From: Takakia lepidozioides
Taxonomy: Eukaryota; Streptophyta; Takakiopsida; Takakiales; Takakiaceae
Reading direction: 5' to 3'
Length of the DNA stretch: 64,000 bases
Assembly (NCBI GenBank): GCA_030704615.1
Contig: CM060732.1
Location: forward strand, 69,855,053 to 69,919,052
Shown in pieces: positions 22,791 through 36,000 of this stretch. The translations under genes were made by a program, and so were the position numbers. The notes beneath the pieces are model-generated. The model saw only the letters and a program-made list of their open reading frames with translations. It made no database searches and was not told the DNA's origin. The number at the start of each line of letters is the position of its first letter. Position 1 is the first letter of the stretch.

Positions 22791-24229
22791 CCTGATGTAA
22801 AACAGGATATCAATCCTTCAAAAAATTCAACCTCCGAAGATCTGTCCTACTAATGTTGAATCCCTGAAGGATTCTATCTAAGTGTCATTATGAAACATTT
22901 GGGTTCGCTTACCCCATGTTCACTTACCCCATGTTTCCAAGAATATCTAAGAGGGCGTGTAAGACTGTCCCTACATCCACTGGTTCACAAGACAGTATGC
23001 ATGGAGATCTGTTTAGCTCAAATTCACCAGTGTATAACTACTCCACAATTCGCGACTACTCTATGAGCCAAAGTCTCTGCTATGTTGCAACGTCCCTCTA
23101 CACTATCCACAAAGAACGAGTGTTTACCAAGCACACAATTATGGTTATATCCAGCAAGTGCATTACGATGACACAATTTTGGATTTCAGGAGTAAATTAA
23201 GAATCATGCCAACATTTAGACAACTGATGTGGCCTATTGTATTAGATTTTTCAACAAACATTTTTTATAGATGATGTGGATTGCTCCAACTCTTACTCCT
23301 GCTTTATTAACGTTGCAGACTCTTAAGCCATACAAAATAGCTAGCTCTGAGTCGCTCCCACATCCAACTTTGTAGGTTGAGAGATAGTGCTTGCGGCTTC
23401 TCCACCATGCATAGCTTTTAGCAGAAGGATTCCCTACAAAAGGATTCCTCATTCACGTTTCTCGACAATATTGCAGAAAGCGCTCATACTAATGAGGCAT
23501 CGTAGTTTAGCTTGGAGCCCCACCATTCAAGGAAACCAGCTGATGACAATGCACGATCCATCTCTGAAACGGAACAGCCACAGCCCTCATAGCCCAGAGA
23601 GCAGCAGACCTTGCCCGCTTCACAAGCAAAGCCAGCACTTTCGTAAAACTCACCCTCAAGATAGTCATAAGTGCAGTTCCTTGTCAAAGCCCAGTTCTGT
23701 AATGTCACGAAGAAGCGAATCTTGAGCTGAATGGAGAAATAAGCACAAGAATTAAAACCTCGCATAGCTGTACGAGCGCTTAATGTCACCGGACAAACAG
23801 GCAGTCGAACGGTGAAGTAAGATGCACTCAATCAAGACTACGACGACACCAGGACGATAGCATTTACACCCACAACCAAAGGCATACCCGACCTACAGCC
23901 ACCATATAAACGCAAATTGGAAGTAGACATCAAACAAGACAGGAAAGAAATCTCACAACCGCATAAGAAACAAAACCATGAACAGATGTGGCGGTAAAAC
24001 CTTAACTAGGCACACTGGAAATATATGCCAAGCATTATAAACCGCATGAAACATCAATTTGTGAGCGCCTTGTGTCAATGCCCAAATCAGCTATTGGACA
24101 ACGAAAAGGTTGCACTCAGTTGCCGCTTTAGACTAGATGCAAAAGCTATTCAAAAGGGGAGACATACCACATCGATTGAACCCACTTTTGGGTACAAACT
24201 AGGAATTACCAGCACACGCCACACCAACC
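22791..24229. other. Intergenic, unassigned minus-strand ORFs
   Basis: A minus-strand piece at about 23720-23650 reads LKIRFFVTLQNWALTRN, with a plausible acceptor before it and a GTGAGT after it, so it could be an exon of an unidentified gene. Another minus frame at 23452-23234 has no splice-supported continuation. I recognise neither. Confidence 0.3.
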
Positions 24230-24925
24230 CTTTCCTGATTCCGTCTGTCATGCAATCTTTAAGGCAAGGAATTCTACGCAGTCCCACACGAGGGTAGGAG
24301 TACCGCCATGAGGGTGGGACAGCATAGAACGCCACGTCTTCTAGATCGTGGATCACACCATATCGTGATACCGGCCACCAGGCCGCAAGCCACCACAGAA
24401 ACCCAAGACCAATCGATCAGGAATCAACCCGACTCACTTCTAGTTCTCACATTCACGGGATCATAGGCGCCATACTATGTCATCTCACAGAGGCTGTACT
24501 CGCCCCCCATCCGCTCATGACACTTTCCTGATTCAGTCTGTCATGCGATCTTGAAGGCAAGGCATTCTATGCAGTCCCACACAAGGAAGGAGCACCACCA
24601 TGAGCATGGAACTGCATGGAACGCCACGCCTTCTAGATCGTGGATCACACTATATCGAGCCACAACAGAAGGCCAAGCCCCAGCGATCGGGAGGTGCCCT
24701 TCTTAAAAATTGACGCCCTTGAGAGGGACGACATAGAATGGTGCCTAGGATCCCGTGGTCCATCGGTCTTCAGTACTCCAATCACAGCCTACGGTGCACT
24801 TCCACATTCGAAGATCGCGTCTGTCGTGCGATCATAAAGGCGAGGCATTCTACGCCGTCCCTCACGAAGGTGGTAGCACCACCACAAGTGAGAAACGACA
24901 TAGGACGCCAGACCTCATAGATCGT
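24230..24925. repeat. Three diverged tandem units, about 300-bp period
   Basis: Blocks at 24230-24357, 24526-24657 and 24805-24925 share the order gtctgtcatgc, gatc/atctt, aaggcaagg(c)attcta, cagtccca, aggagcaccaccatgag, gaacgcca and tctagatcgtgga. The linkers also match (ccacagaaacccaagacc versus ccacaacagaaggccaag). This is a short array of a roughly 290-bp satellite-like unit, old enough to have diverged. Confidence 0.7.
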
Positions 24926-24959
24926 GGACTAAAGCAGCTCCACAACTAGAATTCGCCAT

Positions 24960-25780
24960 GACAGATTCTCACGCGTATACTCGGACCACAAAGACAATCA
25001 TCCCACCAGCCGGCCTCCAGATCTAACAGGACACTGCAAGCATCGCCAGCGTGCAGATCCCTCAGAGAGCTCGGCTGTGCGGCCGCCAAGAGATGGTCGA
25101 GGAAGGACGAGGGAGGGGCTACTTAAAGGGAAGAAGTGAACCCTAAAGTGAGCTGTCCCAAGCTTCACCATTAGCCTAACAGAAAAACATAACAGAACTT
25201 GCCTTGTACCCATATTCATCACGGTAACGTTCCTTTAATACACACATCGTAGCTTTACAATGCAGATGAGCAAGCATCCACACCATCTTCAGGCACTTCA
25301 GAAAGCGCACTCTACAGACCTCAATGTGTTTCTTGAAGAAGATCAGGAATGTGCTTTGAGGATTTATGTAGTGACAGTGGTCCAAAATGTGGAAGTGTTC
25401 AGGCAGATTGTTTAGTGTACATGTGCTTTATACTGCGGTGGAAACCAGCTGATGCTTCCTTCTCATTTGCTGAACTTGCCTTTGAAGACTGTTATGCTCA
25501 ATGGCTTGCCCAGGGCCTCCAACAGTTCCATTTCCAGGGACAGAATGAGTAACTGACGGTTCCATTTGTAAGTCCTGTAACGTGGAGGTCATTGTGCGGA
25601 TTAATGCATAATCAGAAGGCTTTCCTGGTTGTGTAATGCCTGTCTCATCCCAAAGTGAGCAAGAATTGTAGAGGTAGCAGCACAATGACATATAGATTCA
25701 CTTCTCTGCAAAGGGAAAGGCTAATGCCAACAGGGACAACAGATAACAAATGACAATTGACAGGTTTACATAGCCTTACT
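24960..25780 (-). other. Unassigned region with exon-like ORF
   Basis: A minus-strand frame at about 25340-25210 reads RVRFLKCLKMVWMLAHLHCK and ends near a possible donor; another at 25691-25428 is Gln/Pro-rich. They may belong to an unrecognised minus-strand gene, together with the 23.7-kb exon-like piece, but no family resemblance supports joining them. Confidence 0.25.
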
Positions 25781-25848
25781 GTCATTGACCCCGAGGGAAA
25801 CTAACCCAACCGGAGCCTTTTGTGGGGTTCACACATTTGCACCCACAA
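25780..25848. repeat. Dispersed repeat, second copy
   Basis: Matches 14938-15005 over about 65 bp including cggagccttttgtggggtt; it is followed by ga-rich sequence and a LINE-derived segment. Confidence 0.55.
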
Positions 25849-25994
25849 AAGTTGAGAGGGAGAGAGAAATGAAATGAAATGGTACTTTAGAGAGAGAGAG
25901 AGCCTGGAGCTTAGCAGAAGGGTTGAGCTACCTGTTGTATGACATGGAGCAGAAGAGTATGAAGCTTTGCAGATGAGCTAAGCTAGCTGTCAGA

Positions 25995-26400
25995 CGCCAT
26001 GCTTATGAATGGTACGCAGGGAACGGAAAGAGTACATTTTCCCTCAATGGAAACTGGGCACAGGGCCTATGGCCACAAGGCTACGGCAAACATCGTACGA
26101 GTACAATCTTTCTCTCTATGGCAACAGTGGGCCTGCACCTCTGCACCTGCCTCCACCAACTTTCAAAATCTCAAGGCTGAACCTAAAACCCTGGCCCTGT
26201 TGGGGTCTAACCATTAGGCAGATCACACACAGCAGACTGATGCTTGTGTGAAGGGATGTCTACAGGAAAGCTGGAAAGCCCGAGAGAATCGTTAATCAAT
26301 GGTAAGTCGCACTACAAGAGTGCACCCCTCACAAAGGTAGTGTCTATTTCCTTTTGTTCCGCCCAATCTTGGTGTGGCATCTATAGCCACAAGGCCAATA
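25995..26400 (+). mobile_element. LINE fragment, copy A
   Basis: Plus-strand sequence closely resembling 37600-37930: both carry ggccacaaggctacggcaaac, aactttgaaagtctcgaggctgag-like sequence and gatcacacacagcag followed by gatgcttgtgtgaaggga. Translated pieces match between copies (NLKAEPKTLALL here, SLEAEPKAQALL there). Stops and rearranged order show decay. Confidence 0.6.
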
Positions 26401-27536
26401 GTATCTCATGAATAATTCTCTCGCAGATATAGCAGGACTGTGCGTGTCTTCAGCATGATGTCTATACCAGTCCACACATCAAACACGCAATCCCCTGGAA
26501 CTGGATTACAGTCAGTTAGGCGCAACCTCTTTTGGGTTGTGTCTACCTGATGAGCTGAAACCCCACAATTCAATCCAGGAAGATTAGTATCCCTGCAGGA
26601 CTATGCCCTTGCCCTTCAAGCTTCACAAGGAAAATCCATACAGACAGTGTGACCAGCAGAAAAACTATTGACAAGGCACATTTGTCACATTGTTTTCCAG
26701 CAAGAGGGCAGACATCATACTTGCCATTATGAGGTCAATACCAGCATGTAGCAGTACATAACTGATCATCAGTGGCCGTAGTCGAGGGCTATGGCATGTT
26801 TCTCATCTAGACTTGTCGGCTGAAACACCACTACTAGCTCCTGGCGAACTAGTATCCTGCTGCCAACTATGCCCTCAAGGGCATGTCATAGGCAGCACCA
26901 TTTGGGAGGAAACAGGCAACGTACATCTGTGTCTATCTCTTCCCCCCTCTCAAAGGACTTCCGTAGACATGCTTTGCACATCGATCTGTGTAGTACAATT
27001 AAAGACCCATGACAAATTTTATTTATTCACAATAGCAAAAAACTCCCCCTACTGAATCAAGCCTTCAGTATTGGTCATTCTGTTCAAACCTTTTTTGCCT
27101 ATGTCCAAACTGGGCACAAGTTTGTGGTCACAAAGTCAAGCCTGAAGAGTATATCGGCATCTGTATCATCAGTACATCATCAGTTTCATGGAGCCATTCT
27201 TCCCTACTAGCTTGAGCCTTTGTTGGAAAAAGTTCCAATCCAATGCAGCTCTACCTACCTCCCCAATCCACCTCTAAAATCCTAGTTCAATTATACACAG
27301 ACTTCGTCTGCGACGCGATGCGCGAGCCCTAAAACACAAATTGGACTACTTACAAAAATCGAAGTGACTCAGCTGCACCCTTTGGTCCTCTTGCTCCTCT
27401 TACTCGATGCCTACAGCACCATCCAGACATCGGACCTACAGTGGTCTTTGATCATGTCCACATGACACTCGGGAAACCCATTATTCCCATTCAATCATGT
27501 CAGGATGAGTGTAAATACCAAACCCCCCACTATCCA
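26401..27536. other. Intergenic, nothing recognised
   Basis: No gene-like frame, RNA gene or terminal repeat was identified. The sequence nearest 27536 should be the 3' flank of the STMP1-like gene. Confidence 0.4.
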
Positions 27537-27707
27537 TTATGAATCTTCTGGTTTCGAAGGCTTGCGATACGTCGACTCCAAGTGGCGCGCTACCACCACC
27601 CCAGTGCTGATGAGAGTGTTGAGGTTGGGCACAGCATAGTTCTGGGCAACATACACCCCAAACACAGCACCAAGTGTGAAAGAGAAAGTACTCCGAATGA
27701 ATCCCAT
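27537..27707 (-). CDS. STMP1-like (DUF4535) mitochondrial microprotein
   Basis: A single 57-codon frame on the minus strand encodes 56 residues beginning MGFIRSTFSFTLGAVFGVYV, continuing AQNYAVPNLNTL and ending TYRKPSKPEDS. This is the pattern of the plant DUF4535 family and of animal STMP1 (short transmembrane mitochondrial protein 1): one N-terminal membrane helix rich in F/L/G/V, the signature Y-x-A-Q-N-Y-x-x-P-N, then a charged soluble tail. STMP1 is reported to sit in the mitochondrial inner membrane and associate with respiratory complexes. Length matches the family. The start is the first Met of the frame and there is no intron. It is transcribed away from DRC11, about 2.4 kb apart. 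Confidence 0.85.
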   Translation of the reverse strand: MGFIRSTFSFTLGAVFGVYVAQNYAVPNLNTLISTGVVVARHLESTYRKPSKPEDS

Positions 27708-28590
27708 CGAACCAGCAAACCCTTCTTTCCACAGGCTTATGTGACCTCTTGCTTCTTCAAACTGCCTGCAATGGAAACTTGAATCTGAATGAGCTCTTCA
27801 GTGCAGCATGCTATCAACCCGTGCACCACCTGCTTCTTCTACCGACTCTGGATCGACAACTAGGGATGGAACGCCCCGTACGTCGTCCGTCAAACCCAAC
27901 ACGCCAGTTCAAGGGGAAAGCTTGATGAGCGTAAACGATATGTAAGTACTCCGCACAGGCAACCCACCTGAGATTCCGAAGCTTCCTTATGTGAGAACGT
28001 GGGTTAGAGGATAGAAGGAAAAAGACAGATTCAGCAAAGATCTCGGCAAGAGCAGATTTAAACTAGGATGAATTTCTATATCTCCACATTAATTAGGTCA
28101 ACACTTCCTCAAACAAACCCTGAACTTCACAATTGCAAACTGTACGTATCACTTTGCTTACTGTAATCAAGAATGCCGATCAAGCAAATCGTTGAAGTCG
28201 GGTAGCTTGCTGCACACGCCTTCTATATCTAGAGGTCTCAATCACCACCGGCATAGCCGAGACCAGGGCTGGTTCACCGGACAAGGTCACGAAATCTTCT
28301 CATTCCATTTGGTTCGACGGAAATGAGAATCAGTCCACGACAGTATAGATGTCCGTGAAACCGTAATACCTGTCACTCGTCCGCTCTCCCTGACATGCCG
28401 CTGGCTTCAGTAGAGAGAAAGAGGGACGCACACGAAGAAAGAGGGAGGAGAAGAATACGGAGAAGACGAAGAATTTGCTGCATCGAAAAATCCTCACTGA
28501 GAGAAATGAAATGGTGCTTTAGGAAAGCTCATAGAGCTTATGGGACAAAATGGAAGAAAACATGAGAGAGGAACAAATCCAGAAACCAAG
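27708..28590. other. STMP1-like 5' flank
   Basis: Promoter side of the microprotein gene. No other gene seen. From about 28430 the sequence becomes ga-rich and runs into the LINE tail; on the minus strand 28590-28490 is the LINE's 3' untranslated part. Confidence 0.4.
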
Positions 28591-29035
28591 AATAACAATT
28601 AATGTTCTAGCGATTGTCTAAGGGTGAAGGCCTCGTGCTGGTAGGCTGCCAAGCATTTTTGATCCTCATAGTGGAAGACATCAGTGAGAGTTTGGGTTCC
28701 ACTGCATAAACAGTGGAATCTCCCACGGATCTCGTAGTATAGAGGGCAGTAGAAGAAGAAGTGTTCTTCAGTTTCAATTTCCTGGGTGCGCCCTATGCAA
28801 GCTGGACATAGGCGGTCCTCCCGTTGCAGGTTTTCCCATGTGCCAGTCTCTATCCGTAGGTTGTGGGAACCCACCCTGAACCGCCCCAATGCCCTCAGGA
28901 GGGAAGGAGATAAGGATGCTGAAAGGTAATTTGGTCTCAAGATTCTATCATCGCGGAGCACCAAGAATGTCTCTCGATAGAAGTGGAGAAAGAAACAAAG
29001 AAACATTGTGAAGTCCAAGACACTCCGAGAGCTTA
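28500..29035 (-). mobile_element. LINE 3' end, copy B
   Basis: A minus-strand frame of 139 codons contains ALGRFRVGSHNLRIETG, then RLCPACIGRTQEIETEEHFF and FYCPLYYEIRGRF. The G-S-H-x-L-x-x-E-x-G-x-W block and the C-x2-C...E-H...C zinc-binding knuckle are the C-terminal signature of LINE RT polyproteins. The stop falls near 28617 and is followed on that strand by a tail ending with gctcatagagctt-type complement and aagcaccatttcat. The RT and endonuclease domains are absent (5'-truncated), as expected for LINE insertions. The frame is intact over this length, so the copy may be fairly young. Confidence 0.75.
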
Positions 29036-29109
29036 CTGGACCTAGAACAGACAGTATGGATAGAAGCTTGGGGCGCCATCACCAGTATATAGAATTATTA
29101 ATCAACTGG

Positions 29110-29490
29110 TAGTGGTTATCTAAGTTGGCAGGCCTGGTGTAGATACGCGCCAGTCATTTCTGATCTTCAAAAAGAGAGAGAGGGCTTTTCATGAGGAATT
29201 CTGACTTTTTCGAGCTCACAAGGCACAGAGAGTTGTGGCGAGAAACACAGGTCAAGAAGTCGTAAGTGAGGGATGCATTGGAGAGAAAGAGGGAAGTGAA
29301 ATGATGCTTTATAACGTCCGCGGAAAGCTAAGAGCTTATGGGACAAGAGAAAGCATGAAACAAGAGAGAGAGAGGGACCCTCCACAAGCAGCCCAAAAAC
29401 AAGTATTGTTCAAGGGATTGTCTAAGAGTCAATGCCTCATGCATAAATGCTGCTAAGCATTTCTGATCCACGAGCAGCGAGAGAGAGAGA
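29110..29490 (-). mobile_element. Further truncated LINE tails
   Basis: At 29290-29490 the pattern of copy B's tail recurs: gaaatgatgctttata, cgcggaaagct, agagcttatgggacaaga and ttgtctaagagtcaatgcctcatgca; the minus frame again reads EALTLRQSLE. A shorter piece at 29125-29180 repeats the gatctt and catttctgatc part. These look like successive truncated insertions in the same orientation, ending in (ga)n. Confidence 0.6.
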
Positions 29491-30091
29491 GAAAGCTCTT
29501 GTTGAGAAGGCTAGAAGTAGTGTAAAACACCTTCACAAGGTGCAGGGTCTATGTCATCGCAAACAGGCAGAAAGAGCCAGACCGCGATGGAGTAGATGAG
29601 GGAGGTAGGAGGAGAGGGAAAAGACCCACACCCATATCCACAGGAGGACGGGCTGCAACGCGATTTGAGCATATTTGGGAGCTTTCACCATGTCGCATGA
29701 GTATGTTAATATTCCACCCGCGCTAATATAACCCATCCATTTCCCTTGCAGCTGTCACTCTTTGGAGGCCCACATCCGTTTGCAATTTGAGAGATCCACT
29801 CATTAAAGCTCTTGCTGTAGCATAAGTAGCAAGAAAGGGATGTTGGTGTTGGTTTTATGCTCTGTACACTTTTCGTCCCTCGGGAAACATGCCGAAAACC
29901 TTACGATTGCATAGCTACATTGCCTGTTAAACTACAACTTCCACAAAGGACATGACTTTCAAACACATTGTACAGCGTTGTTGCTTGAGCTGCCCACGGT
30001 TGGAAGTGCTTGCGGAAGGATACTGATAAGGGTTCCTTGTGCTAAAGATAAAGCACATCAGTGCACTTGAGCTGGTGTTTTCTGGATTGGT
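29491..30091. other. DRC11 5' flank
   Basis: About 600 bp upstream of the DRC11 start codon; it should hold its promoter. No further gene or clear TATA element was identified. Confidence 0.35.
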
Positions 30092-33000
30092 ATGGACAGA
30101 ACGTTCAATTTGCAATGGAGGGACGGCATGATGGATCTGGTGGAGCTTCTGAAGATTGAGTTCCCCAAAAACTTTGAAGAATGGCCTATGGTATGCATGT
30201 TTTCCACTCCCTGCTTCTGGTATCTCCATAATTGTTTCAGAAGCCTAAAATTATGTGCCTTTAAGAACTTTAGAGTTTTCCAAGTTGCCAACCTATTGTC
30301 AACCTAATCAGAAGATCCTGAGCTCTAAGAATCTTTCGAGTTTCTTGTGGCATATTCGAAGGGAGACATTCATTCACTTACAATAGAAAACAAACCTTAT
30401 TTGGTTTTCAGTCAGGGTGAGCTTCACGATGGTCAGTTTGCAACCACACAAAGTGGCCGGCGTACCAGTCTGGGGTATTGTCTGCACCTCACTAGGTTTT
30501 GTATTGCATACATGTGTGCAGACCTTGCAACAATTTTCAAGAATCTACATCAAGTACTTGCAAGTCTATCGCAAACTGGAGGATTCTTTTGACCAGGTTA
30601 ATCGATCCCATTTGGACTCTATCCAGTTAAAATAGGCTAGCTTGCTTTCTCCACTTGTAAGATGCTTGATTAAGCAGCAAAACCGGAGACTTCCAGGTCT
30701 ATCATAATCTACAACTTTACCAAATTTGCCTGCAAATGAATTGGTGAGTGCAGATTGTGCATCCTCAGAAGCGTCGTGATGCAAGGAAGGCCCTGGAAGC
30801 CTGCATTGGACGCATCTTGGAGATCAAAGGAGTGAGTCTCCTTTACCCCATGTATGACTGACCTCTTTTGCTGAGCTAATCAGTCATGAGACTCACACCA
30901 TGAGTCACGCAGATAGTAAGCAATGTAGATTGAAACTGCGTTTCCTCTTAACTTGTAGCCAACAGAATTCCAGATATTCCGAAACTGTCTAGTAAATTTA
31001 GCTTTACCAAGACCAGGAACCTGAGTTTCTCTTTGAGGAATATATGCATTGATTGGGCGGTTTGCTGAAGTAGGTAGTACCGTTTTGAAGAGAGCTCAGA
31101 GTACTGAGCTAAGCGAGCTCTTTGTTGGCAGTGGATGGTGGAACTCAACGAGAACAAGGAGTATTTCAACTTTGATGATATGCTGGCAAGTCATATGACC
31201 CAAAATTGTAAGCATTGAAACAAAAATCAAAGGCAAACAGACACTTTTCAATATGAAAATGGCCAATCTGTCAGCTGTAGACCAATGTCGCAATGGATTG
31301 CTCACATGAACAGACTTAGAGCACAATGTCTGCTGGAATCACTTGATGGAATGCCAAGGGCGGTTTTGTGTAGTTTTCACATATGATCAAGTTTAATGAC
31401 TGAAAAAGTTGAAAGTGGACCGTTTGTAGCTCTAGAGTGTAGTCCTGCAGCTTCCAAGTTCATGAACGGTGCCTAAAGATGCCAGGCTGGTAAATCATCA
31501 CTGGTATAAATCTATGTGACATCTCTTGCAATCATAAACTTGAGAAAGGAAATATTGACTGTAATAAGACTGTTAGCTGCTACTTCTTTGTTTACATCAG
31601 AAATGGTGCACCACAACACAAAATTGAAAAATCCTATCACATAGTTGCAGTAGTGAGTATGATACTTAGATCTGATGAAGGCTGTTCTTCTCTTGTGCAA
31701 TTTAGACATAAGAGCACAGCACTAAGCTGACAAAGGTCCTGTGATTGGTTTGTAAGTGAAAGAGGTATTTCAAGCAAGCCAATCGTGTGGATGCTAATGA
31801 AGACTGGGGATATCTGGGGCAGATAGAAATGGGTTTGGGACTAGATGCTCTCGACATAATTCCACCGCACTTTCTCACAGATGACAACCGCAGCCTTCAT
31901 GAAACACGTGAATCTTTTCTGGTGGGTCCATGCAGCTGAAATGTAATGGTTTTGCTTTCTTGGAAAGAATGAGATGACCAGATTGCTGTCTATGCAGGCA
32001 CAGAGAAGAGGATCCAGCAAATGTACTTTAGAGACCTTCTTGATAAACTGAAATGAGACATAAGAGGGTAGAATCTGAGTGAGATGGACAACATATTCTC
32101 TTGCCTCTGATTTCATGTACATTTGCATTAGCTGTGCTTGCATAGAATGAGGTTGTAGTTGCGATTGAGGTCTGGAACATCTCAACCTTCCGGTCTGGCA
32201 TCAATTCGGGGATGGATTTGTGTACTTGAGGAATTTTCAGGTAGCAGCAATTGCAGTAGCTGAAGCTGCAGAGAAAGCAGCTGCTGAAAAAGCAGCTAAA
32301 GAATTTGCTGAAAGGAAGCACAAAAAAGAAGTAAAGGCACCACCCCCTCCAATGACTGAAGATGAGGCTGTTGCCTTGCTCCAGGTACATTGTTCTACAA
32401 ACTGGCAATGTACATTGTTCACACAGGTTGTAGGTGCCAATAAACAGGCTCAATTTTTGGCAGACACTGGTGGCATAGAAGCCCATTGAAATTCTGTGTG
32501 GTGTTCATCTTATCAATGATAAAGATAGGGTTTATGGCCAAATGGCTTCATAAATGGCCAATGTAGCCAGGGTCTTCTCATTGTTCAACTTGCTTCATGA
32601 TGATGATGCAGGCCGAGGAGAGGGGAAGGCAAAGCCGGCACCGGATTGCTGAGTTGGCCAAGATAAAGTACAACCTCCATTCTATACCTTGCCCTTGTAT
32701 TACTCCCTTGGAAGATGGGACTAACGGCATTTCATGCATTCTCAACAGAGGAGATTGTCACTTGGGGAAGACACAACGGTACTGACTCAAACCATGCAAC
32801 CGCTGGGGACAGGGCTATGCAGGAACTTGAGCTTGAGAGGCAGCGAGCCGGCATTAAGTCACACACAAAAGATAGTGCTACCCAAGTTTTGCAACGGGTG
32901 TATCCATTCAACTCTTGTGCTGTCTCTTTAATGTGATCAGACTTGTAAGCTGACTTCAAGTTAGCAATGTCGTGTGGTATGATGATGTGACTATTTGGCA

Positions 33001-36000
33001 TTATTGGTTCAAAACTGCAGACAGTGCAGTGGGTTTTCAAGAGACTTGTCACATTAGGGAGAGAATATGAGGGATGCAAGATGGATAGTTAGAGAAACGA
33101 AGAAAGTGGTTTGAAGGCACGCATGGAGATAGGAATGGCAGTTTTTAGGTCATGGTTTTCTCTCAGTGAATTTTATACAGAGGCCGAGGTTTCAATGGCA
33201 GGCTCCAGACTGAAAAGACAGCGGTTGATGAGATGACATTGATTCGTAAGGCCTACCCCCCTTCTCTCTTGCATATTCTCTCTCTTCACTGTGTACAGCC
33301 ACATGGATACATAATACTCACCCATATGTGTGGATATTGTGAAATTTTTGAGGCATAGCAAGGAAATTTCCATTTCTTAGAGTTCATGGTCTATTATGAT
33401 TGTTTGGACTGTTCACAGTTCCCATGACTTTTCATATGTGGTTTGGGGGTGCCCAACAGCTTAACTATGATGCAAGTTTTTCGGGTTTTAAATACTTTTT
33501 TTCTACATTCTTGCCCTTGGAACATGTTGGCTTCATCTGGTGGCCCAGCTAATGCAGACCGGAAACAGACCCTCTCTTATGCGGATGCCATCTTGAAATG
33601 AACAAAAAAGAGGTCACAGGATCATAGCAGCTGCAGGATTTATTTGTTGCACTCATTTCCACCCAACTGCATGCCTTGAGTATTCTTGCCTTCCCGAGGT
33701 TAAGGATGAGCATGTCTTGCCTGAAGGATTTTTTTATGTAAGAATATAAACATGAAAAGAGACTTCTGCTCTGATTTGAGGAGTGGATATTAGGTTGCAC
33801 TCGATGAGGAAAGGCATTGATGAATACCTTTGTACCATTCCAGACATGAACAACAACATTCCACCTGACCCTAACGATCCCAGAATCACCTTGGAAGCAA
33901 ATCTCGAGAGGAGAAAGAAGTTGCAGGAAGTCAATGTGAAAGAGGAAAAGGATCAGATGATCACCACAAAACTGAAACTAAAAGAGTTGGAAGGCCAGGA
34001 AATGCGGGAGATCATGCAGGTACCAAGGGGCTCCCCCATTGTGGTGCACAAAAGTTTGAATATGACATTTCAGTCAACCCTTCAAGCTTATTTTTGAAGT
34101 TTTTGACTGAACTGGGATACAGAATGGGATCTAATGTCTAGTCACTTCACTACTCCAATAGTTTCTAGCAGCGATCTGATGGCAGTGTCAAGTGAGTTTT
34201 AGCATGTGATCTACAATTGCGCGAAGATCATGCATTATTAAAATGAGAAAGTCCCAGCCCTCATATTGCACAATAGTGAGATCTGAAGGTCACAGAGAAT
34301 TAGATCGTATCAGTAATAGACATTCTGCACATTTCTAACTTCAATGTGTGATGCAGGATAGGATAACTGTATGGTTGAATGAGAATCGGGACCCAGACAC
34401 AAATTTCTACCCACCTTTTCCAAAAGCTGCCAATGGAGGGAGCAAGGAGATAATTGATCCTCCTCCTGAGCTATGGAGACCTGAAGATGAGAAGAAAAAG
34501 AAGAAAGGAGATGATAAAGACAGTGGACGGAAAAAAAAGAAAAAGCTGAAGAAGGTTATAAGGCTGCCAGATGTAGATGAGGATGAGATCATCCCCATGT
34601 GCCCAAATTTCTTTGGAAGGCATATTAAAAATTCCCTGGAAGCTTACATCAACAATTGGCATGACAAAGACAACTTCTATAATCATGAACAGAAGTACAA
34701 TCCCGAGATGCTTAAAACCACATTGCGGCCTTTAGTTTTCGAGGAGGTAACCATTCTCCCACATACGGTCATTTTTTAGTCCATCAGTTTGGATTTGTGG
34801 TTTTGGGCATGCCTTGGGAGTGTCTGCGAGTTACAAAGGCTAGAACTGTCCAGAATACAAAGATTCAGTTTGGGGTCAAATGAAGGTCCTCCGTATGAAG
34901 ATTGGCTGCAATTTACTCTTGCTCAGTTTAACTTAGCCCAGGTGATCCACCACGAATTGGACCAGATAAAGTCTACCTGCTAGTGGATTAGCCATGTTTG
35001 TAACCACAACACTAGAATCATCACCAGTCACAGTTTGCTGATGTCTCGTTGATTTCTATAAGATGTCACTAAGGAGAGAGAGGTGTCAAAAGGAAGACTG
35101 AAATAGCAATGTCAATCACTGAAATATAAAAAGAGGATACGTGACACACTGCACATTAAAAAAAAACACCTGCAGAACATGTCATCATATCAAATTTCAT
35201 TCTGAAGGCTCTTGCAATGGAGCCAGCTTTATTTGCATTCCTATTTTCTTCACAGGTCAATGCAAATCTCTCCAAAGCCAGAGCAACTTGCTGTATGCTG
35301 GCATGAAGGTGTTACCTTAAGGTAAGCTGACAATCTAGTATTCAACAATTACCAAGAACATGAACCAAGCAGCTCTGGTAATAGGAAATCGTCCACCTGT
35401 TTGGCAGGTGAGGTTGGACGTTGATATAGGCTCACGGGAGATCTTAATCCAACTGAAGAAAAAACTTGCTCAGGACAAGAAGGAGGCAATTAAGATAGCC
35501 ATGAAACAAGCCAAAAAAGGAGGCAAAGAGAAAGAGTTCAAAGCAAAGCTGAAGGCTGAGAGGCAGCAGGTATCAGTGTTCCATGAAATGAATGAAATTG
35601 AGATTTTGAAGACTAACAATGCTACTTTACAAAGTCACAGTGGAACTTTTCGAAACAAAATATCTCCTTTCTGGTCCTTGGGCCTTCTCATTTTGTTGGT
35701 AGGAGTGGGGCAGAACTATCTACAGGACTTCACTGAACAGGGAGTCACTGTATGTCTGAAAGTTGGAATAAAATGTCTTGTCAGGCCAAAAAAGACAGGA
35801 TTGCCAAACTTAAGGCCAAAAAGGAAGCAGAAGCTAAAGAGCCTCCTCCACCTGAGGACAAATGGAAAAAGAAACCCAAAAGGAAGAACGATCCCACAGA
35901 GAGATTTTCAGTAGAATCTTTGTACGTGGAGCTAGTACGAGAGGGTATTATGCAGGTGTGCCCACGGCGAACGTTTGATGAGTATGCTTGTGAAGACTGG

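Noticed and set aside
35257-35335. Candidate DRC11 exon after a cttcacag acceptor
   Set aside because: The exon at 34357-34746 joins 35408-35569 directly in phase and matches the family without it.
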